NCBI RefSeq assembly: GCF_000281045.1
Contig: NW_008246083.1
Span: 677,311-732,210, forward strand
Length of the DNA: 54,900 nucleotides
Source of the DNA: Saprolegnia diclina VS20
Lineage: Eukaryota; Oomycota; Saprolegniomycetes; Saprolegniales; Saprolegniaceae
Reading direction: 5' to 3'
Shown here one piece after another: positions 21,129 to 32,111 of the stretch. Made by a program: the position numbers and the translations under genes. The notes beneath the pieces are model-generated. The model saw only the letters and a program-made list of their open reading frames with translations, ran no database searches and was not told the origin of the DNA. Positions within the stretch are counted from its first letter, which is position 1. Every line of letters starts with the position of its first letter.

Positions 21129-22619
21129 CTACTGCGACGTTCCTTTGGCGTGGCGGCGGTAGACTTCTGTGCACGGCAAGAGAAGGACGCAGAGACCGAG
21201 CGCAGTGCCGTACATGGCGTACCAGCCCTCGTCGCTGGCGTTGGCGAGCGACGCAGCAGGCACCTCGAGCAGCGCCAAGAGGCCGCTGACCGCGTACGTG
21301 ATGCCGATGACCGTGCCCATGTGCATATGGCCAAAGACTTGGGCTGCAAACGCCGTGTTGTTGGCGTAGAAGAAGCCACGAAAGCCCACAAAGAGGACAA
21401 ACGCCACGACCTGCGGCGGCAGCGACGGAATGAACGCGATGCCGTACGCCACCATGCAGAGAAAATTCGTCAGAAGCATGGAAGTGCCGAGGCCTTGGCG
21501 CTCGATGACGCTGTTGATGAGCGGAATGTAAATGAACCCGACGGGGAGGACCCAGCCGAACACTTTGGTGTACACGTGCGTCGCGTCGTCGTACTTCTAC
21601 GCAGCAGTCGTCGGTGCATGAGGGCGACCGGTCGATGAGCGATCGTACCGCCAGCGTGCGGTTGATGCTGCCAAAGTAGAAGGCGTTGTGGAAGCTGTGA
21701 ATGATCGTAAAGAGCAGAAGGTACCGGAACTCAAACGACCGCAGCTGAAACGAGAGCGGCGCAGAGGCCAGAATTGCCGCCTACGAGGCCATTGCAGGTA
21801 GTATTCCGATGAATAAGAGATACTATACCTCGACCGGCGCTTCGCCGTCGTCGTCATCCTGGAGCTCTTGGGCGGCAGCCATTGGCTCGGATCGATGCTT
21901 CCACCACAGGAACGTCCAGACGCTGTAGGTGACCGCGGCGAGGCAGGCGTACACGATAAGAAGCGTCCGACGAGACGCACCGGACGCGTCGTGGATCGCG
22001 TAGAGCACAGTCGGAAGGACAGCGCTGGCGTCAAAGGTGCAGTTGATGCCTGCGAGAATCACGGTCTGCCAGCTAGGCAGCACAAAGCCGGTTTGGAAGC
22101 CGACGAGGAGCGTCGCCATGCCGCCGAGCGCCGTGAGTATGTACGCGGGTAGGAACGCATCAAACTCGGAGGCGTTGCTGATGGCAAAGAGGAGGACGCC
22201 GAGCGTCGAGGCCACGCCGCCGCACGCCGTCAGCACCGTCGGCCCAAAGCGGTCGAGCAGCATGCCGATCGGGAGCGAGCTGATCGTGAACGTCACCTGC
22301 GCAGCGCCAAAGATGACATTGAGCCGGTTGTCTTGAGCAACGCATGTGTGCGTGACGCTGTCGATGACGCTGTCGACTGCGCAGAGCGACGCATACTGGT
22401 GCTCACCTTGGAGGAAAAGCAAGATGGAGGCCCAGCCGTAGATAAACCCGCCAAAGAGCAGGTTCGCCGCGACCGCGAGTGCCACGAGCGCCCATGCAAC
22501 GCCGAGCCGAGGCGCCGCCTGCTACCATCCATGAGCGAAGGCGCGTAAGCGACTCCTACCTTGGCGTCGGCCACGAGGTCGTAGCCTGCCATCGTCGTCG
22601 CTTGGGGTGATGGGCTCAT
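21129..22619 (-). CDS. MT3: MFS transporter, SLC43-like
   Basis: Four exons (22560-22619, 21829-22521, 21649-21780, 21129-21596; introns 38-52 nt) give 450 residues, with the same exon plan as MT2, down to identical lengths of the last two exons (132 and 468 nt). Motifs: GWASILLFLQGEHQYASLC, then CVAQDNRLNVIFGAAQ, SLPIGMLLDRFGP, FYFGSINRTLAV-type span 7, YTKVFGWVLPVGFIYIPLIN, and PPQVVAFVLFVGFRGFFYAN. The first-loop sequence is clearly more diverged than MT1/MT2, so this is an older duplicate. The 20-residue N-terminal exon starts MSPSPQATTMAGYD. Substrate is inferred. Confidence 0.88.
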
Positions 22620-23447
22620 CAACGATCTGCCATGAAAGTCCGAAACGCCCCTCTTTCATTTGATATGGTATTCAAAATGGAAGGTCTGATGACGTGGCAG
22701 CGGCACAGAGTAGGACCGGTGTGCAATTTGAATGTCAGTGTTTCGTCGCTTGACGACGCATTGATCACGTACTGAGCGGTCCTGGCGCGGCAGTCGTAAG
22801 CGCGGCGACGGCTTCAGCTCGGTTCGCCCACAGGCGCAGATTTCGGTTGACTTTGTCGGCGGCTCCATCTGGCGCCGTAACGCAAGGCGCGTGTAGCACA
22901 GCGACGGTCGAGATCTCACCGATCCGACCAGGCGAACGCTCGCGAAGCAGGGGTGTACCCCTAGTTGTTGCCGACGTTAATAGCGCAGCGAGGCTCTTCC
23001 GGGCGAAGCGAAGCGGCGGCGAGTTGTGCCTTGTGGATGGGCGGCGATAGCGCGATCACGCGCCAGCAGTAAACATTCGGGCGACATGTCAAATTTTGAA
23101 AATGGGTTTGCGCTCATGACGCCCACGTGGTTGACGCCCACGAACTTGGTGCGCGCGTGTTGACGAACGCAACCAAGTCACGGCGGCGGCGTGGGCCAAA
23201 CTTCAAAGTCGTGCACCTGGGATGCGCCTCGAGTGGCGCCATGCGTTAGCTGGCCAATCAAAATGGCGTATTTCATGTGAACTTGAAGCGCGCGCACTGC
23301 AAGATGGCGCCATCCCTCTCGAACCTTCCCAAAACGTTGCGGCTTGGTACAGTGCGGATATGCGCGTGGCGCCTCCTGTCGCGTAGGCTCGTGCGCCATC
23401 GAAAGCGAATGCGTTGGTCAGAGGCGACCTACACTACGAACCTGGAG
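22620..23447. other. Divergent intergenic region between MT3 and SF1
   Basis: This is the boundary between the transporter and START-like arrays, presumably holding promoters for both. No gene is seen on either strand. Confidence 0.5.
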
Positions 23448-23465
23448 TTCACTTTGCATTTGACC
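23448..23465 (+). promoter_or_regulatory. Core promoter of SF1
   Basis: TTCACTTTGCATTTGACC fits initiator (TCACTTT) plus flanking region (CATTTGACC). The SF1 ATG follows 8 bases later. Confidence 0.55.
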
Positions 23466-23473
23466 TTTTCGAG

Positions 23474-24454
23474 ATGAAGTCCCTCGAGCTTGATATTACC
23501 GAGCGCTCGGCTCTTCTCGCGCGCGCGACGAGCGGCATCGACGAGCTAATTACGTGGGCGCAGGAGCCGTCGCGCAGCAAAATGTACCCCAAGTCGGCGA
23601 CATGGACACACGAAGCATGTCGGTGCGAGCTCGACATGCACGACGTCGGCTCGCTCGACGACCTCGTGACGCTCTACCGCAGCGCCGACGACGCCGCCGC
23701 GGTCGCCGGCCACGTGCACGCGGACAAGGTCCAGACGTTCTCGAGCTTCAAGGCCGGCGGACTGCACGTCGCGCTGCAGTGGGGCATCTTCCAGGCGCCG
23801 TTCCCAATCATGCACGACCGCGACGCCACGTTCCTCGAGTGCTCCAAGAAGTTTACCGATCCGAGTGGCCGGCGCGGCTTTGCGCGCTTCATCACGTCGT
23901 GCGAGATGGGCTCGATGGGCGAAGGCTACGTGCGCGTCGACCTCCGGGCGTGGGGCGTCGTTCTTCTCGAGACGGCCGACCCCAACATTCTGCACGCCAG
24001 CACGCTCGTCGACGTCGACTGGAAAGGCCACGTCACGACGTGTACGGCCACGCGCATGACGTCGCGCCTCGCACAAAGCATCAAGCATCTTCCGTCGATC
24101 CTCCGCGCGTCCAAGAAAGATGCGCAGCACCGGTGTTCCATGTGCCGAAGCAAGCCGCGGATGTGCGACGCCCACTCCAAGCTCACGCCGTGCGAAAGCT
24201 GCGCCAAGCCGCTGTGCGACAACTGCCGCGGCATTAGCCAACGCCTCAGCGGCGCCACCGCGTGCCTCGTCTGCGTGTGCAAGGCCAGAGATGAGGCCAT
24301 GACGCGGTCCACAGCCATCTCGGATGCGTCGACAGTCGAGTCGGAGCTGCGGTCGCCGACGGCGTGGGAGTGGTCAACCGAACCTGGCCCTGTCGACTTG
24401 GGCTACTTGTCCGAGTACCGATCGCGCCCGATCGCGCTGCGCACCAAGAAATAG
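23474..24454 (+). CDS. SF1: START-like domain plus FYVE-like zinc finger
   Basis: Single exon, 326 residues; first of six tandem paralogs. Residues about 10-215 form a START-like (lipid-binding helix-grip) domain with family landmarks PFPIMHDRDATFLEC, RRGFARFITSC, LRAWGVVLLETADPN, and VDVDWKGHV. An 8-Cys finger (CSMC, CESC, CDNC, CLVC) follows at about 220-270. It has FYVE/RING-like spacing but no R-K-H-H-C-R basic motif, so PI3P binding is doubtful. The C-terminus keeps the family tail as EWSTEPGPVDLGYLSEY. Most START-FYVE proteins of oomycetes are of unknown function; membrane lipid sensing or transfer is inferred. Confidence 0.82.
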   Translation: MKSLELDITERSALLARATSGIDELITWAQEPSRSKMYPKSATWTHEACRCELDMHDVGSLDDLVTLYRSADDAAAVAGHVHADKVQTFSSFKAGGLHVALQWGIFQAPFPIMHDRDATFLECSKKFTDPSGRRGFARFITSCEMGSMGEGYVRVDLRAWGVVLLETADPNILHASTLVDVDWKGHVTTCTATRMTSRLAQSIKHLPSILRASKKDAQHRCSMCRSKPRMCDAHSKLTPCESCAKPLCDNCRGISQRLSGATACLVCVCKARDEAMTRSTAISDASTVESELRSPTAWEWSTEPGPVDLGYLSEYRSRPIALRTKK

Positions 24455-25737
24455 CCGATAGTAAACTCATATTATAATAGGAATCACATAGTTGTAGTAT
24501 ATACGCCAGTGACTCCGGCAGGTCTCACCTGCAGCCGCCTTTTTGAAAGTATCAGGGTATCAAGTGGGAATCGTTGCATTCATCAACACGGACATCTCGG
24601 GTGGACTGGACCAATCAGGTGTGCGGTGCAGAGGCTTCAAGCTACACGCGAACTTGTTGCAATGCGTGGATCGACGGCTCGCACGACGGGCAGATCTTAC
24701 TCGACTCTGCCGCTAAGAACTCGAATGTTGAAGTCCGTTTCTCTCACGATGCTCGCTCTGGACAAGCTCTAAATGATGGCGTGCGGAATGCAGCTGAAGG
24801 AGCTTTGAGGTAGCCAGTGTGTTGTGTGTTGCATGCGCCAACAAAGATTCGCAAATAGCTGGTCTAATCTCGCAGCTGCCTTCGCGTGAGATATTCGATC
24901 GACCAGACGACGGGAAACGCGCAATATCGGTCGTGCTGGAACTTTGACGGAGCCTTGGGGCTGGAGAAGAGCAGGGTACAACAAAGTAATGTCGTAGAGA
25001 GGTTATATTTACAACAACGTGTAGATGCCCACTGGGGGCCAATTGTACCAGTAGCCCATGCCAAGCTCTTCGGACAAGCGCCTGTCGTTCCAACGCAGAC
25101 GCATCTCTCGCCCAAATATCCTAAAAAGTTGGACGTCATCACGCTGTCTCTTAGTGCCCATCGGCAGCTTGGTCATTTATACTGCTGTACGGTACGCCAC
25201 TCGTCGGTCGTAGGCTGTAATAGCCCAGTTGATCGTGGAACTTCCTTCCATCTCGCAGCAGCGATGAGAATTGCTCTCTCCCTGGACTAATCCGCGCCCG
25301 TGATCACTGCCCGGTGATCAGACTGTGATCACCCTGAGCAAGGTCCAAAGGCCATCATCACAAAGGGCAAGGTCATGGGTGCCGGCACAAATAACAACTT
25401 AATAAAAAGAACTAGGGTACTATACCAGAATGTAAGCCCTGTCCTTTCTTCGTAGCTCTCCTTAAAATGTACGAATCACAGCAAATACGTGCGGGGTGAC
25501 GCGTGCAAGGACCAATTTCAACGCGTGTACGTGACTTGCTTCCAAGACGCACGCAAGTCAAACCTCGCGCACTCGTAATCGATGGGCTGTGTAGTACACG
25601 GCGAATTGTACGAATCGCCCTATAGAGCCAGTGCCCAGTCCGTCGACCGCTCAGGTGTGGCCCGTCGTCCTACTCTGGCGTTGCGACATATGCAAATTTG
25701 GCATGTTATGTTGCAAGTCGCAGGCTGTTTCAACCTG
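24455..25737. other. Intergenic, no gene supported
   Basis: A small cluster of GTGATCA words lies at about 25297-25332. Open frames near 24886-25290 look non-coding. No paralog remnant was seen. Confidence 0.45.
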
Positions 25738-25755
25738 TTCACTTTGGTTTTTGCC
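25738..25755 (+). promoter_or_regulatory. Core promoter of SF2
   Basis: TTCACTTTGGTTTTTGCC resembles the SF1 and SF4 motifs; the ATG follows 26 bases later. Confidence 0.45.
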
Positions 25756-25781
25756 AGCAAGTACACACTTTGATACCTACA

Positions 25782-26669
25782 ATGACGAACGCGACGATGT
25801 TTCCGATGGACCCGGTCGATCGGGCTGCTGTGACAGCCATGGCCACGGACGGCCTCACGCACCTCATTCGGTGGGCGCAGCAGACGCCCGAGGGCAAGCT
25901 CCTCCCCAAGACTGCGACCTGGACGTACGAGGCGTGCCGACATATGGTCAACGTGGCCGGCGTCGGCTCTCTTGACGACATCATCCGCGTGTACGAAGAG
26001 CCGATGGACGGCAGCAGCCTTCACTTCGACAAGTCGCGGCTCCTGCTCTCACTACAGAAGACACCGGCGATGCGGCTCTCATTGCGCTGGGGGCTCTTCC
26101 GCGCGCCACTGCCGTTCATGCGCGACCGCTGCGCCACGTACCTCGAGTGCTCCAAGACGTTTGTCGATGCGCACGGCCGGCGCGGATACGCCCGGTACAT
26201 TCGGTCGCACCCGACGACGGCGGCGCACACCACCTACGTCTCGGCCGACGTCCGGTCGTGGGGCGTCGTTGTCATCGAGACGGCCGAGCCCGGTGTCTTC
26301 CAAGCCAGCAGCACAGTCGACATTGACTGGAAAGGCACGATCTCGTCCGCGATCGCGACGCGCATGACTTCCAAGCGCGCGCAGAGCGTTGCCCGCCTCG
26401 GCGCTGTCGTCCGCGCCATGTTGCACAAGTCGCCGGCCCGCTGCAGCACCTGCAACGAAAAGCCGCGCAAGGTCGACAGCCAACTGGCGCTGTGCCCGTC
26501 GACCAAGAAGCTTGTGTGCAGCACCTGCCGAGTCAAGGCGACCAGCCTCGGCCAGATCAGCCTCGCCAGCGACAAGGTCCGTCGCCGCGTGGGTCCTCTG
26601 CGTGCGATCGAAGCACGCCCCGCCAACTCAATTCGACTATGCTCTCGCACCGGAACGAGCGCCGTCTAA
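25782..26669 (+). pseudogene. SF2: START-like paralog with broken zinc finger
   Basis: The START-like half is intact and close to the family (RLSLRWGLFRAPLPFMRDR, RRGYARYIRS, VRSWGVVVIETAEP, STVDIDWKG). The finger is damaged: the first pair is kept (CSTC), the second has lost a Cys (C-P-S-T), the third is CSTC, and the annotated frame then runs off without the fourth pair. In the +1 frame from about 26560 the family tail reappears (AAWVLCVRSK, later FDYALAPERAPSK, compare VDLSYLP), so one frameshift in 26540-26600 separates them; a Trp stands where the seventh Cys belongs. A sequencing error is possible because an assembly gap begins 34 bases after the stop. The N-terminal 295 residues may still be expressed. 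Confidence 0.7.
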
Positions 26670-26703
26670 GACGTCGATTCCCTTATTTATTTATGCCATT
26701 AGT

Positions 26704-26909
26704 NNNNNNNNNNNNNNNNNNNNNNNNNNNNNNNNNNNNNNNNNNNNNNNNNNNNNNNNNNNNNNNNNNNNNNNNNNNNNNNNNNNNNNNNNNNNNNNNN
26801 NNNNNNNNNNNNNNNNNNNNNNNNNNNNNNNNNNNNNNNNNNNNNNNNNNNNNNNNNNNNNNNNNNNNNNNNNNNNNNNNNNNNNNNNNNNNNNNNNNNN
26901 NNNNNNNNN
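26704..26909. other. Assembly gap (206 N)
   Basis: A run of N interrupts the sequence just after SF2. Apparent frames through it are meaningless. From 26910 to about 27950 I see no gene; the longest minus-strand frame has no recognisable motif. Confidence 0.95.
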
Positions 26910-27952
26910 GCTTTTTGCGTGTGGCTCGATACACGAACAACTTGTCTGCGATCCAGTGTTGTGCGACGTGACCAGCTGCATTTGTGCCAAATATAATGAC
27001 CGGTGCAGTTGCATACGATTAGTCAATAGAGCCGCGCCTGCCGGTGTGTGCAGCCAGGACTCCAGAACTGAGTGAAGCAATGGCTTGGTGGCCAAGGCGT
27101 AATGTATTGCACCGTTGTCGCTGCGCGCACCAACGAAGTACCTGTCGCCCAGAAATGGCTGTGAGATGATGTATCCGTTAGCCCTTTCTATTTGGTTCAG
27201 ATGGCGCCGTGAGTCCACTCGTCGAACGAGGAGTGCGTATAGCGTGATGAACGTATCTTGTCTCAAGCATCGGTTGAATCCTAGGGCATTCGTTTTCGGA
27301 GGGAAGCACGCGCTCGTTGCAGCGAACAGAGCGGAACAATCCGCAGCATCTGATCGGGCTTGCAAAGCACGTTTACTACAACGTGGCTGGACGCTGCATA
27401 CCGCAGTCGCCACTGATCGATTATGAAGTGGGTGGTCGACTGCAGCAGAGTCTTTCAGGTCAGCAAGCAATCGCAGCGTTGGCGTTACTGCACGAACCTC
27501 GACGCACTCTCCTCTTGGGTGTCGTGAGACGAGCGAGCGATCAACCTCGCCCTTACGAACGTTGGAGCGCTGCATCCTTCTGCCTCTTTCATGCCATGGC
27601 TTCCACTGTCGTCGCCACCGCCGTACGCGAGCTATACGAGTGGCACGTGCTAGTCTACCAGTCGCAACGGCAACAACCGGTGTCGGCTACAGCGACCGCA
27701 TGACACCATTTTAGCTGGTGTACACGAGGGGTCGTCGACCTGCTCTCCTCTTGGTGAATGCAATGGAAGGCAAGCGCGTAGTGTGAGTCACAGGGAAATG
27801 TCAGCGGCTGTGGTGCCCCGGTACAGCCGCCATGTCCCACTCTACGGCCAATCAACCTCCGACTGACGCATGCCACCCGCTGGCACCAACGCGTCGTCGC
27901 CGATCACTGCACGACGATACACTTTGACTGGGCCGCGCTCTCTCGATTACTT

Positions 27953-27963
27953 TTCATTTCACC
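27953..27963 (+). promoter_or_regulatory. Initiator-like element of SF3
   Basis: TTCATTTCACC ends 11 bases before the SF3 ATG. It is shorter than the SF1 and SF4 motifs. Confidence 0.4.
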
Positions 27964-27974
27964 AGCTGCACCGA

Positions 27975-28997
27975 ATGCCCGTCTCGTCGCCCGAAGGTCG
28001 CGCCGCCGTCCTCGAGAAGGCGGCCCATGGCATCCAAGAACTCATCAACTGGGCGCAGCAGACGACGCCAGGCGGCAAGTTCCTTCCCAAAACAACCAAC
28101 TGGACCTTTGAGGCCTGCCGCTTCGAACTCGACCTCGGCGGGGTTGGCACCTTTGACGAGCTCATCCAGCTCTACAAGGACCCGAGCGACACGGCTGCGA
28201 CGCTCAACTACGTCCACGTCGACAAGTCGCAAGAGCTCTTCCCGCTGAACGCACCGGGCATGGACATCTCGCTGCGCTGGGGCTTCTTCCGCGCGCCGCT
28301 GCCCTTCATGCGCGACCGTAGCGTCACGTACATCGAGTACACCAAGGAGTTTACGGACCGGTTTGGCCGCCGCGGGTTCGCGCGCTACATCCGGTCGCAC
28401 GCGCTCGGCGCTGTCGACACGCGCTTCGTGCACTCGGAGATTCGATCGTGGGGCGTCGTCATCGTCGAGACGGCCACACCCAACATGCTCCACGTGAGCA
28501 GTACGGTCGACATTGACTGGCACGGCAACATGCCAACGTGGGTTGCCACCATGATGACGTCCCGGCGCGCGCAGAGCATCAAGTCGCTCGCGACTGTCCT
28601 CCGGACCTCCAAGAAGCTGGCGCTCAAGCGCTGCGGCATCTGCTTAACCAAACCGTCGACGTGGAAGAAGCAGTCGGCGCTCGTGACGTGCTACGACTGC
28701 GACAAGCTCGTGTGCGTCGAGTGTCGATCGATCCACTCGCATGCGCCGGGCGTCTCGAGTTGCTGGGGCTGCGTGAGCCACAAGACCAAGTTGCACCTCC
28801 AGGACAAGAGCATCCGGAGCAAGTCGGCAACCACTGGTGACTCGGAGACGCCGCCGCCATCGTGTATGCACAAGTCGCCGCCGGCGCGCTTCTCGCAGTC
28901 CACCGCCGAGTGGTACACGGAAGAGCGGCCCACGAACGACGACGTCGACCTCTCATACCTCCCCACGTTCCACCGCCACACCACCTCCGCATCCTAG
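27975..28997 (+). CDS. SF3: START-like domain plus FYVE-like zinc finger
   Basis: Single exon, 340 residues. The START-like part shares PKTTNWTFEACRFELDL, RAPLPFMRDRSVTYIEYTKE and SSTVDIDWHGNMPTWVATMM with SF4 and SF5, its nearest relatives by eye. The finger is complete: CGIC, CYDC, CVEC, CWGC. A Ser/Thr/Pro linker of about 50 residues leads to the tail EWYTEERP then VDLSYLPTFHRH. The ATG at 27975 is chosen over one 35 codons upstream because of the initiator-like element and because paralogs start at the same place. Confidence 0.82.
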   Translation: MPVSSPEGRAAVLEKAAHGIQELINWAQQTTPGGKFLPKTTNWTFEACRFELDLGGVGTFDELIQLYKDPSDTAATLNYVHVDKSQELFPLNAPGMDISLRWGFFRAPLPFMRDRSVTYIEYTKEFTDRFGRRGFARYIRSHALGAVDTRFVHSEIRSWGVVIVETATPNMLHVSSTVDIDWHGNMPTWVATMMTSRRAQSIKSLATVLRTSKKLALKRCGICLTKPSTWKKQSALVTCYDCDKLVCVECRSIHSHAPGVSSCWGCVSHKTKLHLQDKSIRSKSATTGDSETPPPSCMHKSPPARFSQSTAEWYTEERPTNDDVDLSYLPTFHRHTTSAS

Positions 28998-30055
28998 TCT
29001 GTTAAATCTACACCGTGTGAATACTGTTTGTGCTTTTTCCTTTCACTATACGATGCATCAAGATCGTAGTTGTTGATACGTAGGATAAGATCGCAGTCTA
29101 CGCACCAGAATGAGTACGATAGTGTCCCGTGGAGAGGGCTAGGGTACGTTGGCGGGGGAGCTGCTCAAGAGCTGCAAATGCTGGCGTCATGGACAGGGAT
29201 AGAACTGTCCTGCGTTCATGAGTTGCGCCATGAAGCCAAGCGGCGGGCGGTCTCAATTTCGAGTTGCGCCATGCTGCGCCGTGATGGGGCGTGCCTCTGC
29301 ACCGCACCATACGTCGTCGCATCATTGATCGATCCATCAAAACGATCGGGACAAGCCGATTCGAAGCCACCGGCTGGGCAACAGAGCAAGCAATCGTGTG
29401 GCTTGGGCTAAGATCTTGGCCGGTTTCTGATCCACAAGGCACAGCTGGGATCAGTGATCGATCTGTGATAGCGGTAGAAGATGCGGTGGCTCCCCCAACA
29501 GGCCCTGCAGGGCGACGGCGAGTAACCTGTGCCCACCTCGCGAATCATGGCGACTACGATCGCGTGAACACGCCCCGCAGCGTGGCTCCGTCTGAACTTG
29601 AAACGCAAACATAACGCGATGGTCCCACGCTGGCCGCCGACCACACGGCTGACGGGACCGTGGCACCCAAGAGAGTTCTCGGTATCTATTTGCCACCACG
29701 ATATGCTAGCATTTCTTGGCACTGACGCCAGCGCGGCGCAGCTCCGACGAGACCCACGGCGCTCCAACGAGGTCAAGGATCTGCGTACCGCGACTGGCCT
29801 CTTGAGTTATCGTCTGGTGTGCGTCCGACCTGTGGCCGGATTGTTCCGACGCAGAGCCGGAAGCCAGGTGGTGTGTCACCTTGATGGGCGCCACCGCCGG
29901 CTTCGTCGCCTTCATCGCATACGAATCAACGAGTTGATATTGCATTCTCTCAAACTCAATAATGGAAAAGAGCCGGGAGAGTAAAAACGTCTCAAAAGCG
30001 ACATTGAAAATCAAAAACGATGAAAAACAGCTGCTGTACCGTGCGTGTGGCACGC
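28998..30055. other. Intergenic, no gene supported
   Basis: Open frames of 80-120 codons occur on both strands without motifs. TGATCGATC words recur (29326, 29456). Nothing else is seen. Confidence 0.45.
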
Positions 30056-30076
30056 TTTTTCAGTTTGCATTTTGCC
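30056..30076 (+). promoter_or_regulatory. Core promoter of SF4
   Basis: TCAGTTTGCATTTTGCC (within 30060-30076) matches the oomycete consensus TCATTYYNCAWTTTNYY at all but one position. The ATG is about 19 bases downstream. Confidence 0.65.
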
Positions 30077-30094
30077 GCCGTCCACCCACGCAGC

Positions 30095-31126
30095 ATGCCC
30101 CAACACAACACACTCGACCCGGCCGAGCGGCTCGCGATCCTCCACAAGGCGTCCGGTGGCATCCAAGATCTCATCAACTGGGCGCAGCAGAACGCCCAAG
30201 GCAAGATGCTTCCCAAGACAACCAACTGGACCTTTGAGGCCTGCCGCATCGAGCTCGACCTCGACGACGCCGGCACGTTTGACGATGTGATTCGCATGTA
30301 CCAGAACCCTGGCGACGCCGCCGCCGCCATGCACTACCTGCACGTCGACAAGTCCCAAGTGCTCTTCCCGCTCGAGGCCGACGGCATGGACATCTCGCTC
30401 CGCCTCGGCATCTTCAAGGCGCCGTTCCCGTTCATGCGCGAGCGCAGCGCTACGTACATTGAGTACACGAAGGAGTTTACGGACGAGCACGGCCGGCGTG
30501 GCTTTGCGCGCTACATCCGGTCGCACGCGCTCGGGTCGCTCCACACGTGCTACGTGCGCGCCAACATTCGGTCGTGGGGCGTCGTCTTCGTCGAGACCGC
30601 GGACCCCAACGTTCTCCACGTGAGCAGCACGGTCGACATTGACTGGAACGGTAACATGGCGGCGTGGGTTGCCACCATGATGACGTCGCGGCGCGCGCAG
30701 AGCATCAAGCAGCTGCCGTCGGCGCTGCGTCTCGCCAAGAAGCTCGCGACCAAGCACTGCGGTGTGTGTCGCTCCAAGCCCGGCTTGTTTAGCGGTGCGC
30801 TCACCGAGTGCACGGACTGTGCTAAGCTCGTGTGCTCGTCCTGCATGTCGGTGCACAAGACGAGCGAGAATGGCGCGGCGTGCTGGGGCTGCATCCGGCA
30901 CAAATCGAGCCTCCTCCTCCGGGGGACCGACGACGGTAAGACGGTCCTCACGTCCTACGACGCACCGCCGTCGCCACAGTCGTGCGACCACAAGAGCCAC
31001 AGCCACCTTGTTGACAAGATGGGGTGGGCGTCACCGCAGAACCAAGGAGGGGCCCACCATGCCAAGGAGGTGTTGGTCGACCTCTCGTACCTCCCGCCGA
31101 CGCGCACCAAGACGCTGCCTGCGTAG
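30095..31126 (+). CDS. SF4: START-like domain plus FYVE-like zinc finger
   Basis: Single exon, 343 residues. START-like residues 10-215 include PFPFMRERSATYIEYTKEF (112-129), RRGFARYIRSHALG (134-147), ANIRSWGVVFVETADPNVLH (156-175), and TVDIDWNGN (179-187). The zinc-finger cysteines are C222, C225, C239, C242, C247, C250, C263 and C266, four regular C-x2-C pairs. The tail reads MGWASPQNQGG, then VDLSYLPPTRTK. This is the best-preserved member with the strongest promoter, so it is a sensible reference for the family. Confidence 0.85.
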   Translation: MPQHNTLDPAERLAILHKASGGIQDLINWAQQNAQGKMLPKTTNWTFEACRIELDLDDAGTFDDVIRMYQNPGDAAAAMHYLHVDKSQVLFPLEADGMDISLRLGIFKAPFPFMRERSATYIEYTKEFTDEHGRRGFARYIRSHALGSLHTCYVRANIRSWGVVFVETADPNVLHVSSTVDIDWNGNMAAWVATMMTSRRAQSIKQLPSALRLAKKLATKHCGVCRSKPGLFSGALTECTDCAKLVCSSCMSVHKTSENGAACWGCIRHKSSLLLRGTDDGKTVLTSYDAPPSPQSCDHKSHSHLVDKMGWASPQNQGGAHHAKEVLVDLSYLPPTRTKTLPA

Positions 31127-32083
31127 TTGTTGAACGTGAATATGTGTATTTATAACAGGACAAAAGTGTTTAAACACGACCAAGTGTTTTTTTATAGTCG
31201 ATTTTAGAGCATCTCTTGTCTGCCGCTGCTAATCACAGGTGTTTGTACAGTGTACGACGAGCGGGTCGCAGTGGCAGGAAACGACCGATGGAAGACCACA
31301 AGGTCCACGATTACTCTGTCCGAGGCCCACGGTTGATGGCTACAGCGTCGTTTGCGTCCGAATCTCGCTACCGCCAGAACCGGTAGCACTAAACCGCGGC
31401 GCTGGACGATGCACGATGAATGCCCCCGACGTCAAGCACTGACTCGTTCCTGAAGCGTGGACATACGGGCGGACTGCACGCTGCTTCAAGGCACCCAAGT
31501 CCACCGCCGGAACGCAGCATAACGACGCATGTCGCATCTCCTTCGACTCGCTCATCTCGACGCGATGAAAAGACCAAGCAAAAATAGGGGACGATCGCTG
31601 GACATATCGACTTGCTACTAACCTACTAGGAGTAGTACTAGAACCACGGAACGGCGTCGGCGTGCACGGCAGACGAATCTCGGCCGTCCATGCCACTGGG
31701 CATATCCAACTCTTGGGCTGATTACCACAGTGAGGAAATACTCAACACCGCCGAAGGCAACGGAAGTCAACGCACACGCGTCGGCGTCCAATCGGTGGAC
31801 GCGTCGTGAGTCACGCAGGAATGCGTGCGACGTCTACAGTCCTCGCGGTGATCACGGCCCAGCATCTCGACACTGCATATTCTGATATCATAGTAATCGA
31901 GGGTTAGTTGGCGAGCTCGACTGGCGACAGCGGAACGAGTATCTACCACCACCTTGCAACTCGGACGCAAGCAAAGCAGCTTGACAGGCGAGCGCGGCTG
32001 CGATAATACTCGCGCCAGCCAACATCGCATGACTGGTCGACGCACCCAAAGTGGATCGCGCTATCCCACGCTCGAGCGCCAGA
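31127..32083. other. Intergenic, nothing seen
   Basis: A small palindrome AAGTGTTTAAACAC lies near 31168. No coding frame is supported. Confidence 0.5.
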
Positions 32084-32101
32084 CACTTTTCTTTTTGCGC
32101 C
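32084..32101 (+). promoter_or_regulatory. Core-promoter-like element of SF5
   Basis: CACTTTTCTTTTTGCGCC precedes the SF5 ATG by 10 bases and resembles the elements of the other SF genes. Confidence 0.4.
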
Positions 32102-32111
32102 GGTTGAGACC

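Noticed and set aside
25290-25345. Cluster of GTGATCA words
   Set aside because: Three copies with uneven spacing and no nearby gene start; too little to call an operator or repeat.
26691-27575. Minus-strand open frame running through the gap
   Set aside because: Its length comes from the N run; the flanking residues show no family motif.
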